Assembly: GCF_014641595.1 (NCBI RefSeq)
Contig: NZ_BMIA01000001.1
Location: forward strand, 310,001 to 374,000
DNA: 64,000 nt
Reading direction: 5' to 3'
DNA from: Dyadobacter endophyticus
GTDB lineage: Bacteria; Bacteroidota; Bacteroidia; Cytophagales; Spirosomataceae
In this document: positions 38,201-46,668 of the stretch, in pieces
Layout: every line of letters starts with the position of its first letter
Position numbering within the stretch: position 1 is the stretch's first letter
Made by a program: the position numbers and the translations under genes
The notes under the pieces: generated by a model
The model's input: only the letters and a program-made list of their open reading frames with translations
What the model was told of the DNA's origin: nothing
Databases searched by the model: none

Positions 38201-39613
38201 GGGGATTTTGAAGGAAACATAATCTCCCTCTCTGATGACAGAGACCGTTTTTACTTCGCCATTCTCATGACTAATCTCCATTGAAAGTGTGCTGGATGCC
38301 GGTATGGGCACGTTGGAAACGAAATGCAAGCGGGCAGTTTGTTGTTCGCAAAAGGGTTTGGCCGGGTCCAGATCGTCGAGTATGGTGCCAGGAAGCACGG
38401 TAACTGTGGCCGACGGTGCCGGTGAGGGCGTGCTCACTCCGCAAGCGGAGCTTACCGAGCTGATCGAATAGGTGGTGGTTTGGGCAGGCTTCTTATAAAG
38501 CGGGTTGCTTTCATCAAACTCGGTACTGGCACCATTGAAGTAATCCCGGCCGTCGCTCAGTTTCACCCGATAATTCCCGGCGCCACCATTTTGCAATTCC
38601 AGCAAGGTAGCTTCTCCAAATGCAACCGTGTAAGCCGCTTTTGCAAATGAAATTTGCGGCGGCAGCTGCACTTGTAAAAACACTTTTCCACGTCCGCCGA
38701 CGATTTTAGCATCAGGTGTGATTACCCGGATATTCAGCGGCGTGTTGTATTCTGGCACAAAGCCTGCGGGTAGCGCAACTTCAAGCGTGTTTTCGGAAGT
38801 TCGCTTTGCCGGCAATTCCATCGTACGGCCACCGGGCTTGTCTTCTCCTGTATAAATCGCTTCTTTCAACCGTACCTTCCAGCCGGCGGCGCCTGCTGGC
38901 AACGGACCGTCAGATGAAAAATGGACAGATACATTGTTTCCAGGGCAGACAGTGGATGGTGAAACAGATGCGGTAATCAAAGAAACCGCGTTCACCACCG
39001 CCCGCGCCACACCGCTGGTTTGCATCGCCCCGCAGTAATTTTCTGCGCGGGCAACCGTAAAGTTGGTAGTCCGCTCTACCATTCTCGAATCCTTTTGCTC
39101 AGGCATTCCAGGGCCATAACTGGCGTAAACACTAATACGGCTACTATCGCTTAACAGCCCAAATCCATCCGACGAACTAATCGTCTGTATCTGGAAGCGG
39201 TGGTCTTCATATTTGTTCAGTGTATCGGAGGCAAGCGAGGAAATCATGACCAACCCCTTGCCATGCACATGGAAATTCTCCTGCCAATTGCTGGTTACAG
39301 CCGGGGCGGTGGCAGCAATCCGTAACCAGAGCTGAGGGTGCGAGGTGAGTGCAGAATCAGAAAACGATACTTCAATAGCCCCGTTTTTGAGCGTAGCCGC
39401 ATATTGCGTAAAGCTCCCGGATTCAGCACTTGTTTTGATCTGTACCCAGAATTGATTGCCGGCCTGAAAGGACCCTGTGAGTTTTACGGGGATGCTGTGG
39501 GCTGTTCGCAGACATGCGGACCTTAATTCGGAAATAGTAATGGCGGTATTTTGAGCAAAAACCCTGGAAACGGACAGCAGAATAATGAAAAAGCAAGTAA
39601 AATGTCTGATCAT
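35291..39613 (-). CDS. Large repetitive T9SS-exported surface protein
   Basis: A 1440-residue protein from the ATG at 39613 with signal MIRHFTCFFIILLSVSRVFA. The body is a tandem series of beta-sandwich (Ig/PKD-like) units. Six of them end in a common motif, hydrophobic-x-SVxxAC or a close variant: SISSVSSACG, GIKSVRNACF, TIKSVSTACG, QIKSVSNACG, KITSITNQCG and RLLGVWNVCG. The C-terminus is a type A sorting domain (VRLSPNPFGDVIRLDF ... GIYILTV), so it should be moved to the surface by T9SS. No catalytic domain is visible; an adhesin or surface-layer role is likely. A hairpin overlaps the stop codon (arms 35289-35296 and 35305-35312), possibly the terminator. The 1.47-kb region upstream is gene-free. 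Confidence 0.8.
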   Translation of the reverse strand: MIRHFTCFFIILLSVSRVFAQNTAITISELRSACLRTAHSIPVKLTGSFQAGNQFWVQIKTSAESGSFTQYAATLKNGAIEVSFSDSALTSHPQLWLRIAATAPAVTSNWQENFHVHGKGLVMISSLASDTLNKYEDHRFQIQTISSSDGFGLLSDSSRISVYASYGPGMPEQKDSRMVERTTNFTVARAENYCGAMQTSGVARAVVNAVSLITASVSPSTVCPGNNVSVHFSSDGPLPAGAAGWKVRLKEAIYTGEDKPGGRTMELPAKRTSENTLEVALPAGFVPEYNTPLNIRVITPDAKIVGGRGKVFLQVQLPPQISFAKAAYTVAFGEATLLELQNGGAGNYRVKLSDGRDYFNGASTEFDESNPLYKKPAQTTTYSISSVSSACGVSTPSPAPSATVTVLPGTILDDLDPAKPFCEQQTARLHFVSNVPIPASSTLSMEISHENGEVKTVSVIREGDYVSFKIPVFANYTTQYPRVRARFKFRLVSSAPAVRSLAVGDISIQSKPQLIYPTDVNDFVFDTPTNTRIYMEISGGGPYDVVTSSGIQLPPRPAESLFYEALFVKQSMDFGIKSVRNACFTTTDLPKAKLTVKNPTSPKPFISVLPVAFSGCHRDSLELDIQTAGTFGEGNVFRVQIVKGDNCCNYETIATVTRGGRVKLKIPGDDTRGTSGDGTENFGLRVASTQPEVIGSEFFPYLRYPLFDMSIDFVNRATNQPDFTSNGDFYIHFNSKGGSIDTLVYSNGQQDYTLTGLNGGMSPFKIRPKVGENTFTIKSVSTACGRQQVNVSKTMTVIPYRIVMTETFMDVTLCPGANVSVPFVIQDGDASGAVYSWQVRKENDSAFQTIFTGSDNNRLSGVIPSTLGPGKYISRISSQQGPLSNEVAVTIGQLPAASLTFPNHPNENPIILDGSKQLLFRIDYTGSFPITTVNQYNEKQSKYQTPEEFSHSPSGRTTFQIKSVSNACGFGPPSQAVVVSPKPALTMSMVVVGTVCAGGKSLDIIYNLTGDYDLSDSFIRFELENQLTKQKYLLDSTKLASGQRAFDIPKGIAAGEYNMIVNVPKYGLKQQLSMYVHTVVDATLFGDMTVVAGDTAGLGIRINNMDFYERIEYVLSDGSKGSFIAPDGYILVNPSKTTTYKITSITNQCGAGTFSGSSVVSVQPRSERNISVANWWSPASTAFCSMDTIHVAYRTSGSFSATNRFTVQVSDVNGQNFRNITTIGNTTPLAAVIPGDLPRGRGYRLRVTASDPGTSASTYAEPLFLRQRAKARFGASSIPFHNNLLVRLPLEFEGDSPWHYSVGTTTAFPTRETGNSPDTMIVQRTGATVYRLLGVWNVCGAGTVEEPSTLRFEEILASENPLPNFEVRLSPNPFGDVIRLDFQHAAKRTIRVYTSSGALMQKKGITAKAHEVQASQWPSGIYILTVEEQKRERSFRVFKP

Positions 39614-41084
39614 AACTGATTGAGGGGAACGGGGAAGTTGGTTGTATCTGTCAGGCACACAAATGTACACAATGGAACCATTCTTCCAGTCGAGTCTTGA
39701 TGAAGATTCCCTGTACCAGTAAAATTCGATGCAAGATTCGCTTTTGTCCATACTAAGCGGTGAGTTGGAAATCTTCGAAACGCAACCTCCTTCATTGTCT
39801 TTACAGCCATAGGGCAAAGGAAGCCAGACTGGCAACGATCAGTGCCCAAGTTGCAACAACTGTTTCTTGCAAACTAAATATCCGGCTCATATAAATAAGC
39901 TTATCCTCTTGCAAGGATCGCACTAAACACTACGATAATTTCCTCCTCTTTTGTTTTATTTTCTTGATTAGTTTAATGTCAAGTCACTAAACTTAATCGA
40001 TGGCCTCAATTTGAGAAGTATTACTTATTCATTGATGTTGTGTGGTTTCTAAATTAAAACTGGTATAAAAAGCCTTACTGATTTCGCAAGCTTGATAAAC
40101 GGAGAGAATTGGATGAAAACTGCTGGAATTCTCAATAAAAAGTGAGATTAAGTTGTGGGTTGTTGTTGCCAAATCACTGTACAATTTGATAAAATAGCAG
40201 ATCACATGCCTTGATATGTAATTCGTAAACTTGTTTCAATACTGGCCGTATGAGGCCATACGGAATATGGATGTACCGGAACTAACCTGCTAAAAATTCC
40301 GATCGAGGCAGCTGTATTCAAAATACTTTAATGCCTTCGAGCGTGACTGCTCATGGCTTCATTAGCAGGGTTCTTGCTCAGCCCAATACGGGATTGTGTG
40401 GCCGGGTTTGCCTTCCGGATAATGGACGAAGCGGATTTCTGGCCCGCTCGACCGGAATCTATGTATGTGCCGATATGGCCATTCCACCGATGTTGACTTT
40501 GAAAGGTGGCATTTTATTATGTAACCATCGGACTCATATTTGGCTGCAAAGTGCCTAATTATGTCCAAGTGACACTTTTGTTAAATTTCAATAAAAATTT
40601 GTATTCATTTTTGACCAAAATTTATAATTTATTATTAACTCTGCACTAGAATAGCTGCAATCATACTCTGTTTCCAATTTACACCTAACAATATGAAAAC
40701 AACTTTTGCTGTTAACGATGTTGTTCAACTACATCAAATTTTTCTTAGTCATTATCTTCACTTGCGTTTAATTATCATGGAATCGGTCCTCTGAACCAGT
40801 GCATTCTATGATAAAACCTAACTAAGAGCCCACTTTTAGTTATCATCTATTGAGCATTAAGCGCCCCTCTATCACATTTCTTTTTATCAGAACATCGCCG
40901 GCCCCGCTGTATTTTATTCCAATTTGTTGGTCTATTTCTGTATTCTAAACCTGTGCCTATGACTAAATAAAAAACCAGACTACACTTATATCCATTGTAA
41001 GGCAACAACCGGTTTTCGGTAGGGAGGATTTGTTGTGCCCAACAATTAAAATGACGCTACCTAATCATTTATTAACTGAGATTT
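39614..41084. other. 1.47-kb A/T-rich region between the repeat protein and the first susC
   Basis: No gene is supported. Around 40330-40570 base composition is closer to coding and short frames exist on both strands, but neither looks protein-like, so it may be a decayed gene. A small hairpin, CCGTATG/CATACGG with a 4-nt loop, lies at 40246-40263. The last ~500 bp are strongly A/T-rich and must contain the promoter and long leader of susC 1. Confidence 0.45.
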
Positions 41085-44000
41085 ATGAGCAAAATCATTT
41101 ACTTAAAACGGCTATGCCCACCTGCTGTGTGCCTGGCTATGATGGCAGTTGCTGTAAACCAACCTTTGCCGCTTCTGGCGGCTGGTCTGCCGGGCGTTAA
41201 AACCACTGTTTTCCAGGCGGAAATCATCGTGAAGGGAAAAGTTACCGAGGAAAACGGAACGCCACTGCCGGGTGTAAGTATCCTCGTAAAAGGGACTAAC
41301 ACCGGTACTACCACGGACGCTTCCGGAGAATATACGATCGCAGTTCCTAATGCAGAAGCTATCCTCGTATATAGTTACGTTGGTTTCGTTAAGCAGGAAG
41401 TCGCAGTAGGCACAAGGAATTCCATCAATGTAACGCTGCTGGGTGATTCACAAGCCCTTAGTGAAGTGATTGTCGTAGGCTATGGAGAACAGAAGAAAGA
41501 GACATTAACCGGAGCTGTAACAACAGTGAAAGGATCTGACGTTGTTAAATCTCCGGCCGTCAACGTAAGTAACAGTCTTGCCGGACGTTTACCGGGGGTA
41601 ACGCTGGTTTCACGCAGCGGTGAGCCGGGACAAGATGGGTCGACAATCCGGATCCGCGGGATGAATACATTAGGTAACAACGACGCCCTTGTGGTAGTAG
41701 ATGGTATTCCGGGACGATCACTTGATCGTATTGACCCCAACAGTATCGAAACGATTTCAGTTTTGAAAGATGCTTCCGCTGCGATTTATGGAGCTCAGGC
41801 CGCAAACGGGGTTATTCTGATTACCACCAAACGCGGTAAAACAGGAAAACCTACTATTACCTTTAATGCCAATCAGGGTTTCAGTCAGCCTACCATTCTG
41901 CCTAAAATGACCAACTCGTCGGAGTATGCCCAGGCATTGAATGAGGTGGATCTATACAGAAATCGTCCGCCCCGGTATACCTCTGAGGACATTGCCAAGT
42001 TTGCCGATGGCTCGGACCCATGGAAATATCCCGATACAGACTGGTTCGATGAAATATACAAAAACTGGTCAGGTCAGCACTTTTATAACGCTACCGTATC
42101 AGGTGGCAGCGAGGCTGTGCGCTATTTTGTCTCCCTGGGTACAAAAACCCAGGATGGGTATTACAAGAATAGTGCGACCAAGTACACCCAACATGATTTC
42201 AGAACAAACCTGGATGCTACTATCACCAAGAATATAAGCCTGCGCTTTGACGTATCTGGCCGCATGGAAGATAAAAATTACCCCACGCGCTCAGCGGGAG
42301 ATATATTATGGATGGTGATGAGGGGCAAGCCGAATATGCCCGCTTACTGGCCAAACGGTGCTACCGGGCCGGATATCGAGTATGGAAATAACCCTGTTGT
42401 GGTGAGCACCAACCAAACTGGGTACGACCGTGATAAGTGGTATGTTTTGAACAGTACGCTACAATTGAATGTCAAAATTCCCTGGATAGAAGGACTTTCA
42501 TTCACTGGTAATGCCGGGATTGACAAAGGATTCAATTTCAGAAAGCGTTTTCAGACTCCATGGTATCTCAATTCCTGGGACGGGACCAGCCGTGACGCGA
42601 ATGGAGAGCCCATACTGGTGCGTGGAAAGAAAGGCGTGGGAGATCCCAACCTGACGCAATACACAGAAGACAAGCAGGATATTTTGCTGAATGGTTATCT
42701 TAATTACGAGAAAACCATAGGAGCTAACCATATGGTGAAGTTCTTGGTGGGTAGTGAAAGGAGAACTGGTAATGGCGACAGATTCAATGCGTTCCGCCGC
42801 TATTTCGTATCTACTTCCCTTGATCAGCTAAATGCAGGTGGGGATGCCGAGAAGGACAATGCCGGGACAGCAAACCAAAGCGCAAGACTGAACTATTTCG
42901 GACGTGTCAATTACAGCTTCAAGGAAAAATACCTGATGGAGTTTGTGTGGAGGGTGGATGGATCCTACATTTTCCCCAAAGCAAAACGTTTCGGGTTTTT
43001 CCCGGGTGTGTCTGCGGGCTGGCGCATTTCGGAAGAGGGCTTCTGGAAAGATAACATAAGCTTTATTAATCAGTTCAAACTTCGCGCTTCGTGGGGACAA
43101 ACCGGTAACGACCGTATCGAAGAGTGGCAATATCTTGGAACCTACGGCTTCCAGAACCAAAACATGGTATTTGGTACCAATATTGAAAGTAAAACCCTGG
43201 GAGAAACCCGCATTCCGAATCCCAACGTGACATGGGAAGTAGCCAGCCAGGCAGATATCGGTTTTGATGCAAGCTTATTGAATGATCGCATCAATATTAC
43301 TTTCGACGTATTCGATTATCGTCGCTCGGGATTACTTTGGAAAAGAAACGCGTCAGTTCCTACTTCAACGGGTTTAACCCTTCCCAGCGAAAATATTGGC
43401 AAGACGTCAAACAAAGGATTTGATTTCAATGTGTCCTATCGCGGCAGTGTGAAGGACCTGAAATACACGTTCTTTGTGAATGGAGGTTATGCGATCAATA
43501 AGGTGAACTTCATTGATGAAACACCGGGGCGTCCCGACTACCAACAGGTTACCGGGCACCCGCTCCCCACTAAACCCAGCGATCCCAATACGCCTTTCGA
43601 TCCTGATCGTGATCTGTACTATCAGGCGATTGGCATCTTCAAAGACCAGGCTGCTGTTGATGCGTATCCGCACTGGGGAGGTGCTCGTCCGGGTGATGTA
43701 ATTTTCCAGGATGTGAACAATGATGGCAAAATCGATGCGAGTGACCGGGTTCGCAATTACAAAACAGATGTGCCCCGCTTCCAGGGCGGTATTGGTGCTA
43801 ACCTGAGCTACAAAGGCTTTGACCTTTCGATCCTGTTCCAGGCGGCTACGGGCGCGCTTCGTTATCTGTCTTTGGAAAGTGGTGATTTCGGAAACTACTG
43901 GAAAGAAGATTTTGACGGTCGCTGGACTGCTGAAAACATCAATGCTTCCAAACCGCGTGCGAGCAACAGAAGTGATGAGTATTGGAGATCACAGAGAAAT

Positions 44001-44240
44001 ACGCACCTGCTTTTCAACACCAACTACGTAAGGCTGAAAAACCTGGAATTTGGTTACACCCTACCAATGGGACTTGCCAGCCGTCTTGGCTTGCAGAACG
44101 TTCGTTTTTATGTGAATGGAAATAATCTGGCTACCTATTGCCCTGGCCTGAAAGGATTCGATCCCGAGGATAATAACACTGGTGGCATCAATTACCCACT
44201 TTCCAGAGTCGTAAATGGCGGTTTATCGTTGACTTTTTAA
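41085..44240 (+). CDS. SusC/RagA-family TonB-linked outer-membrane transporter (pair 1)
   Basis: A 1051-residue importer with a signal peptide in its first ~35 residues. A carboxypeptidase-like domain (~50-125: VKGKVTEENGTPLPGVSILV ... YSYVGFVKQEV) precedes the SusC plug with VIVVGYGEQKKE, GRLPGVTL, SRSGEPGQDGSTIRIRGM and the diagnostic DASAAIYGAQAANGVILITT. The barrel ends with LSRVVNGGLSLTF. It forms a bowl-and-lid importer with the SusD protein encoded 10 bp downstream and takes up oligosaccharides released at the surface. The likely substrate is xyloglucan-derived, judging from GH74 and GH44 in the same locus. A terminator after the partner gene makes this pair its own transcription unit. 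Confidence 0.95.
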   Translation: MSKIIYLKRLCPPAVCLAMMAVAVNQPLPLLAAGLPGVKTTVFQAEIIVKGKVTEENGTPLPGVSILVKGTNTGTTTDASGEYTIAVPNAEAILVYSYVGFVKQEVAVGTRNSINVTLLGDSQALSEVIVVGYGEQKKETLTGAVTTVKGSDVVKSPAVNVSNSLAGRLPGVTLVSRSGEPGQDGSTIRIRGMNTLGNNDALVVVDGIPGRSLDRIDPNSIETISVLKDASAAIYGAQAANGVILITTKRGKTGKPTITFNANQGFSQPTILPKMTNSSEYAQALNEVDLYRNRPPRYTSEDIAKFADGSDPWKYPDTDWFDEIYKNWSGQHFYNATVSGGSEAVRYFVSLGTKTQDGYYKNSATKYTQHDFRTNLDATITKNISLRFDVSGRMEDKNYPTRSAGDILWMVMRGKPNMPAYWPNGATGPDIEYGNNPVVVSTNQTGYDRDKWYVLNSTLQLNVKIPWIEGLSFTGNAGIDKGFNFRKRFQTPWYLNSWDGTSRDANGEPILVRGKKGVGDPNLTQYTEDKQDILLNGYLNYEKTIGANHMVKFLVGSERRTGNGDRFNAFRRYFVSTSLDQLNAGGDAEKDNAGTANQSARLNYFGRVNYSFKEKYLMEFVWRVDGSYIFPKAKRFGFFPGVSAGWRISEEGFWKDNISFINQFKLRASWGQTGNDRIEEWQYLGTYGFQNQNMVFGTNIESKTLGETRIPNPNVTWEVASQADIGFDASLLNDRINITFDVFDYRRSGLLWKRNASVPTSTGLTLPSENIGKTSNKGFDFNVSYRGSVKDLKYTFFVNGGYAINKVNFIDETPGRPDYQQVTGHPLPTKPSDPNTPFDPDRDLYYQAIGIFKDQAAVDAYPHWGGARPGDVIFQDVNNDGKIDASDRVRNYKTDVPRFQGGIGANLSYKGFDLSILFQAATGALRYLSLESGDFGNYWKEDFDGRWTAENINASKPRASNRSDEYWRSQRNTHLLFNTNYVRLKNLEFGYTLPMGLASRLGLQNVRFYVNGNNLATYCPGLKGFDPEDNNTGGINYPLSRVVNGGLSLTF

Positions 44241-44250
44241 TGAATTATAT

Positions 44251-46038
44251 ATGAAAAAGATTGTAGCTTTTTTAACAGTTGCGCTGAGCATTGGCAATCT
44301 GACTTCCTGTAATCAAGATTTTCTTGACAAGCAGCCACAGGACCAGTTTTCAGAAACCGCAGTATGGAGTGATCCCGCACTGATCCAAACGTTTATCAAT
44401 AATACCTACCGGGGACTGGGCCATGGTTTCAACAACGTGATGTTCTCTACTTACAGCGATGAATCCATGGCTGTTTGGGGACCTGTTGTAAACGTGACCA
44501 AAGGCCTTATCAATGCCAGTGATATCAATGACTGGGCTTATGACCGGGCCGGATATTTTGTCTGGGACAATGTTTACAAAAATATCCGCGCAACAAACCT
44601 GTTTTTCAGCAAGATTGACGATGCAACAACGCTGGATGCTGCTACGAAAAACATGTACATGGGCGAAGAGCATTTTGTCCGGGCCTATCTGTATCACAAT
44701 CTGGTATCGGTTTATGGTGGCGTACCGCTGGTTACGCAGGCGTATGGCCTCGGCGAAGAATATTCAATGCCCCGTAACACCTATGAAGAGTGTATCAAGT
44801 TTATCGCTGATGAATGTGATAAAGCTGCTGCTTTGCTTCCTCTAACGCAGTCTGCTGCTAATGCGGGCCGCGCCACCAAGGGGGCTGCCCTGGCACTGAA
44901 AGCACGTACGCTGTTGTATGCGGCCAGTGATTTGTATGCCAATCCAACCTGGTCGGCCGGTTATGCCAATCCGGAGTTGATCGGTTATAAGGGTGGTGAC
45001 CGTGCTGCAAGATGGAAAGCAGCCAAAGATGCTGCCAAGGCCGTTATGGACCTGAACATTTACAGTCTGAACGCACCCAATCCGGCGACACTGGCCGAAG
45101 CTTCAAAAAACAGAGCTGACATGTTCGTTTCCAAACAATCGCCTGAGGACATACATGTACGTTTCTTCCTGGCAAAACTGGACAACGACGGTGCCTGGCC
45201 GGGACGTTCCAATGGCCCTAATGGCTATCATAACTGGGGTGGAAATACACCACTTGGCCAGCTGGCCGATGATTATGAAATGAAGGACGGTACTAAATTT
45301 TCGTGGTCGAACCCGGCGCATGCCGCAGATCCGTATGTTGGGCGCGATTCGCGTTTCTATTCGGACATTTTATTCGAAGGCGCACCATGGAGACAACGTC
45401 CGGCTGATGTGATTGACAAAGATCCCAAAGGTATCATTCAAACAGGTTATTGGGAAAAATGGAACGCCACTACTTCAAAAGTGGAAGTTGTGGCGGGGCT
45501 TGACACCAGAAAAGGGCCTATCGAAGACTGGAACGGGACCTATTCAGGATATTATCTGAAAAAGTTTATGGATCCTGCGGTGGACGCCCAGTTTTTCAGA
45601 TCTGAGGTGCCGTGGAGATTTATCAGGTATACAGAGATTTTGCTCAACTATGCAGAAGCATGTATCAATCTGGGTGAAGAAGCCGAAGCTAAAAAGTATC
45701 TGAACATGATCCGTAAACGAGCTGCAATGCCTGAAATTACTGAAACCGGCGCAGCGCTGATGAAACGTTATCAAAATGAGCGCCGCATTGAAATGGCTTA
45801 CGAAGAGCAGCGCTTTTTCGACGTTCGCCGCTGGATGATCGCTCCCCAGATTTATTCCAACGCACGCGGCGTTGAACCGACTTACAAGTTAAATCCCGAT
45901 AAGACAACCGCCGCAAAAGCGACTTATAAGATCATAGAAGTTCAGGAACGTAAATGGGTGGATAGGAATTATTTCCTCCCTATTAAACTGGATGAGATGA
46001 ATAAGAACAGCAAGCTTATTCAGAATCCGGGGTATTAA
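44251..46038 (+). CDS. SusD/RagB-family glycan-binding lipoprotein (pair 1)
   Basis: A 595-residue outer-membrane lipoprotein with signal MKKIVAFLTVALSIGNLTSC (Cys at 20) and the typical mature N-terminus NQDFLDKQPQDQFSE. The TPR-rich body shows EEHFVRAYLYHNLVSVYGGVP, ARTLLYAASDLY and the C-terminal RYTEILLNYAEACINLGEEA and RRIEMAYEEQRFFDVRRWM segments characteristic of SusD. It is the substrate-capturing lid of the upstream SusC and is the last gene before a strong terminator. The internal sequence does not resolve which glycan it binds. Confidence 0.94.
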   Translation: MKKIVAFLTVALSIGNLTSCNQDFLDKQPQDQFSETAVWSDPALIQTFINNTYRGLGHGFNNVMFSTYSDESMAVWGPVVNVTKGLINASDINDWAYDRAGYFVWDNVYKNIRATNLFFSKIDDATTLDAATKNMYMGEEHFVRAYLYHNLVSVYGGVPLVTQAYGLGEEYSMPRNTYEECIKFIADECDKAAALLPLTQSAANAGRATKGAALALKARTLLYAASDLYANPTWSAGYANPELIGYKGGDRAARWKAAKDAAKAVMDLNIYSLNAPNPATLAEASKNRADMFVSKQSPEDIHVRFFLAKLDNDGAWPGRSNGPNGYHNWGGNTPLGQLADDYEMKDGTKFSWSNPAHAADPYVGRDSRFYSDILFEGAPWRQRPADVIDKDPKGIIQTGYWEKWNATTSKVEVVAGLDTRKGPIEDWNGTYSGYYLKKFMDPAVDAQFFRSEVPWRFIRYTEILLNYAEACINLGEEAEAKKYLNMIRKRAAMPEITETGAALMKRYQNERRIEMAYEEQRFFDVRRWMIAPQIYSNARGVEPTYKLNPDKTTAAKATYKIIEVQERKWVDRNYFLPIKLDEMNKNSKLIQNPGY

Positions 46039-46053
46039 TGAAAGTACATAAAA

Positions 46054-46082
46054 ATAAATGCCGGTCACAGACCGGCATTTAT
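46054..46082 (+). terminator. 12-bp hairpin terminator after susD 1
   Basis: Perfect arms ATAAATGCCGGT and ACCGGCATTTAT around a 5-nt loop start 15 bp after the susD stop and are followed by TTTCTCTC. It separates pair 1 from the GH74 transcript. Confidence 0.88.
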
Positions 46083-46668
46083 TTTCTCTCCCGGCTGGCA
46101 ACTTATTGCCGTAATGATCAATTCTGCCTTGCCTAAGGATGCTAGCTACCCATCGCTATGCAGCGATATATTACCAAGGGCGACATTGCCCACCATGGTG
46201 ACCGATCCGACAACCTACATTACCCACCGCGTCGATTTTAGTCAGGTCAATGCGGAACACTTCTCATTGCAACGACCAACTACATTCAAGGTAGGCTGCC
46301 GGCTGGCTGCGGAGGGTATGGATTAGTCCCAATAAAGGGGTTGAAAAGTCCGGGCGGGTGTACAAAAAAGCCTCACAGCTGATCCGTACTGCCGCTGAAT
46401 CAGCTTCGAAATTTGGCAGCTGTGAACGGAAGATCTGACCGGTTGCAGCGATAGGCCGCGCCAGAAACTCCGTAGAAGCCGACAAAATAACGGTAGCAGG
46501 CAACATTTGCACCCCTAATTGGAAACAAAACATACCCCTCCGCCAAGTTGACCATTTCTAAATTTGTCCAAGAAATTTTTGGATAAAAAGAAGGTGTCTG
46601 CCCCCCATCTATGATTATCCCTGGAATTTCTGCAATTGTTTATCTGTGTAAAATGAAAATTAACTTTT
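46083..46668. other. 586-bp leader/promoter region of the GH74 gene
   Basis: No gene is supported; short frames on either strand lack protein-like features. TAAATTTG at 46559-46566 fits the phylum's -7 consensus and lies ~100 bp before the GH74 start, but no clear -33 element is seen. Confidence 0.4.
46559..46566 (+). promoter_or_regulatory. Candidate -7 element (TAAATTTG) for GH74
   Basis: The octamer matches TAnnTTTG with the start codon 103 bp downstream. A -33 TTTG at 19-21 bp spacing is not seen, so this is only a candidate. Confidence 0.3.
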
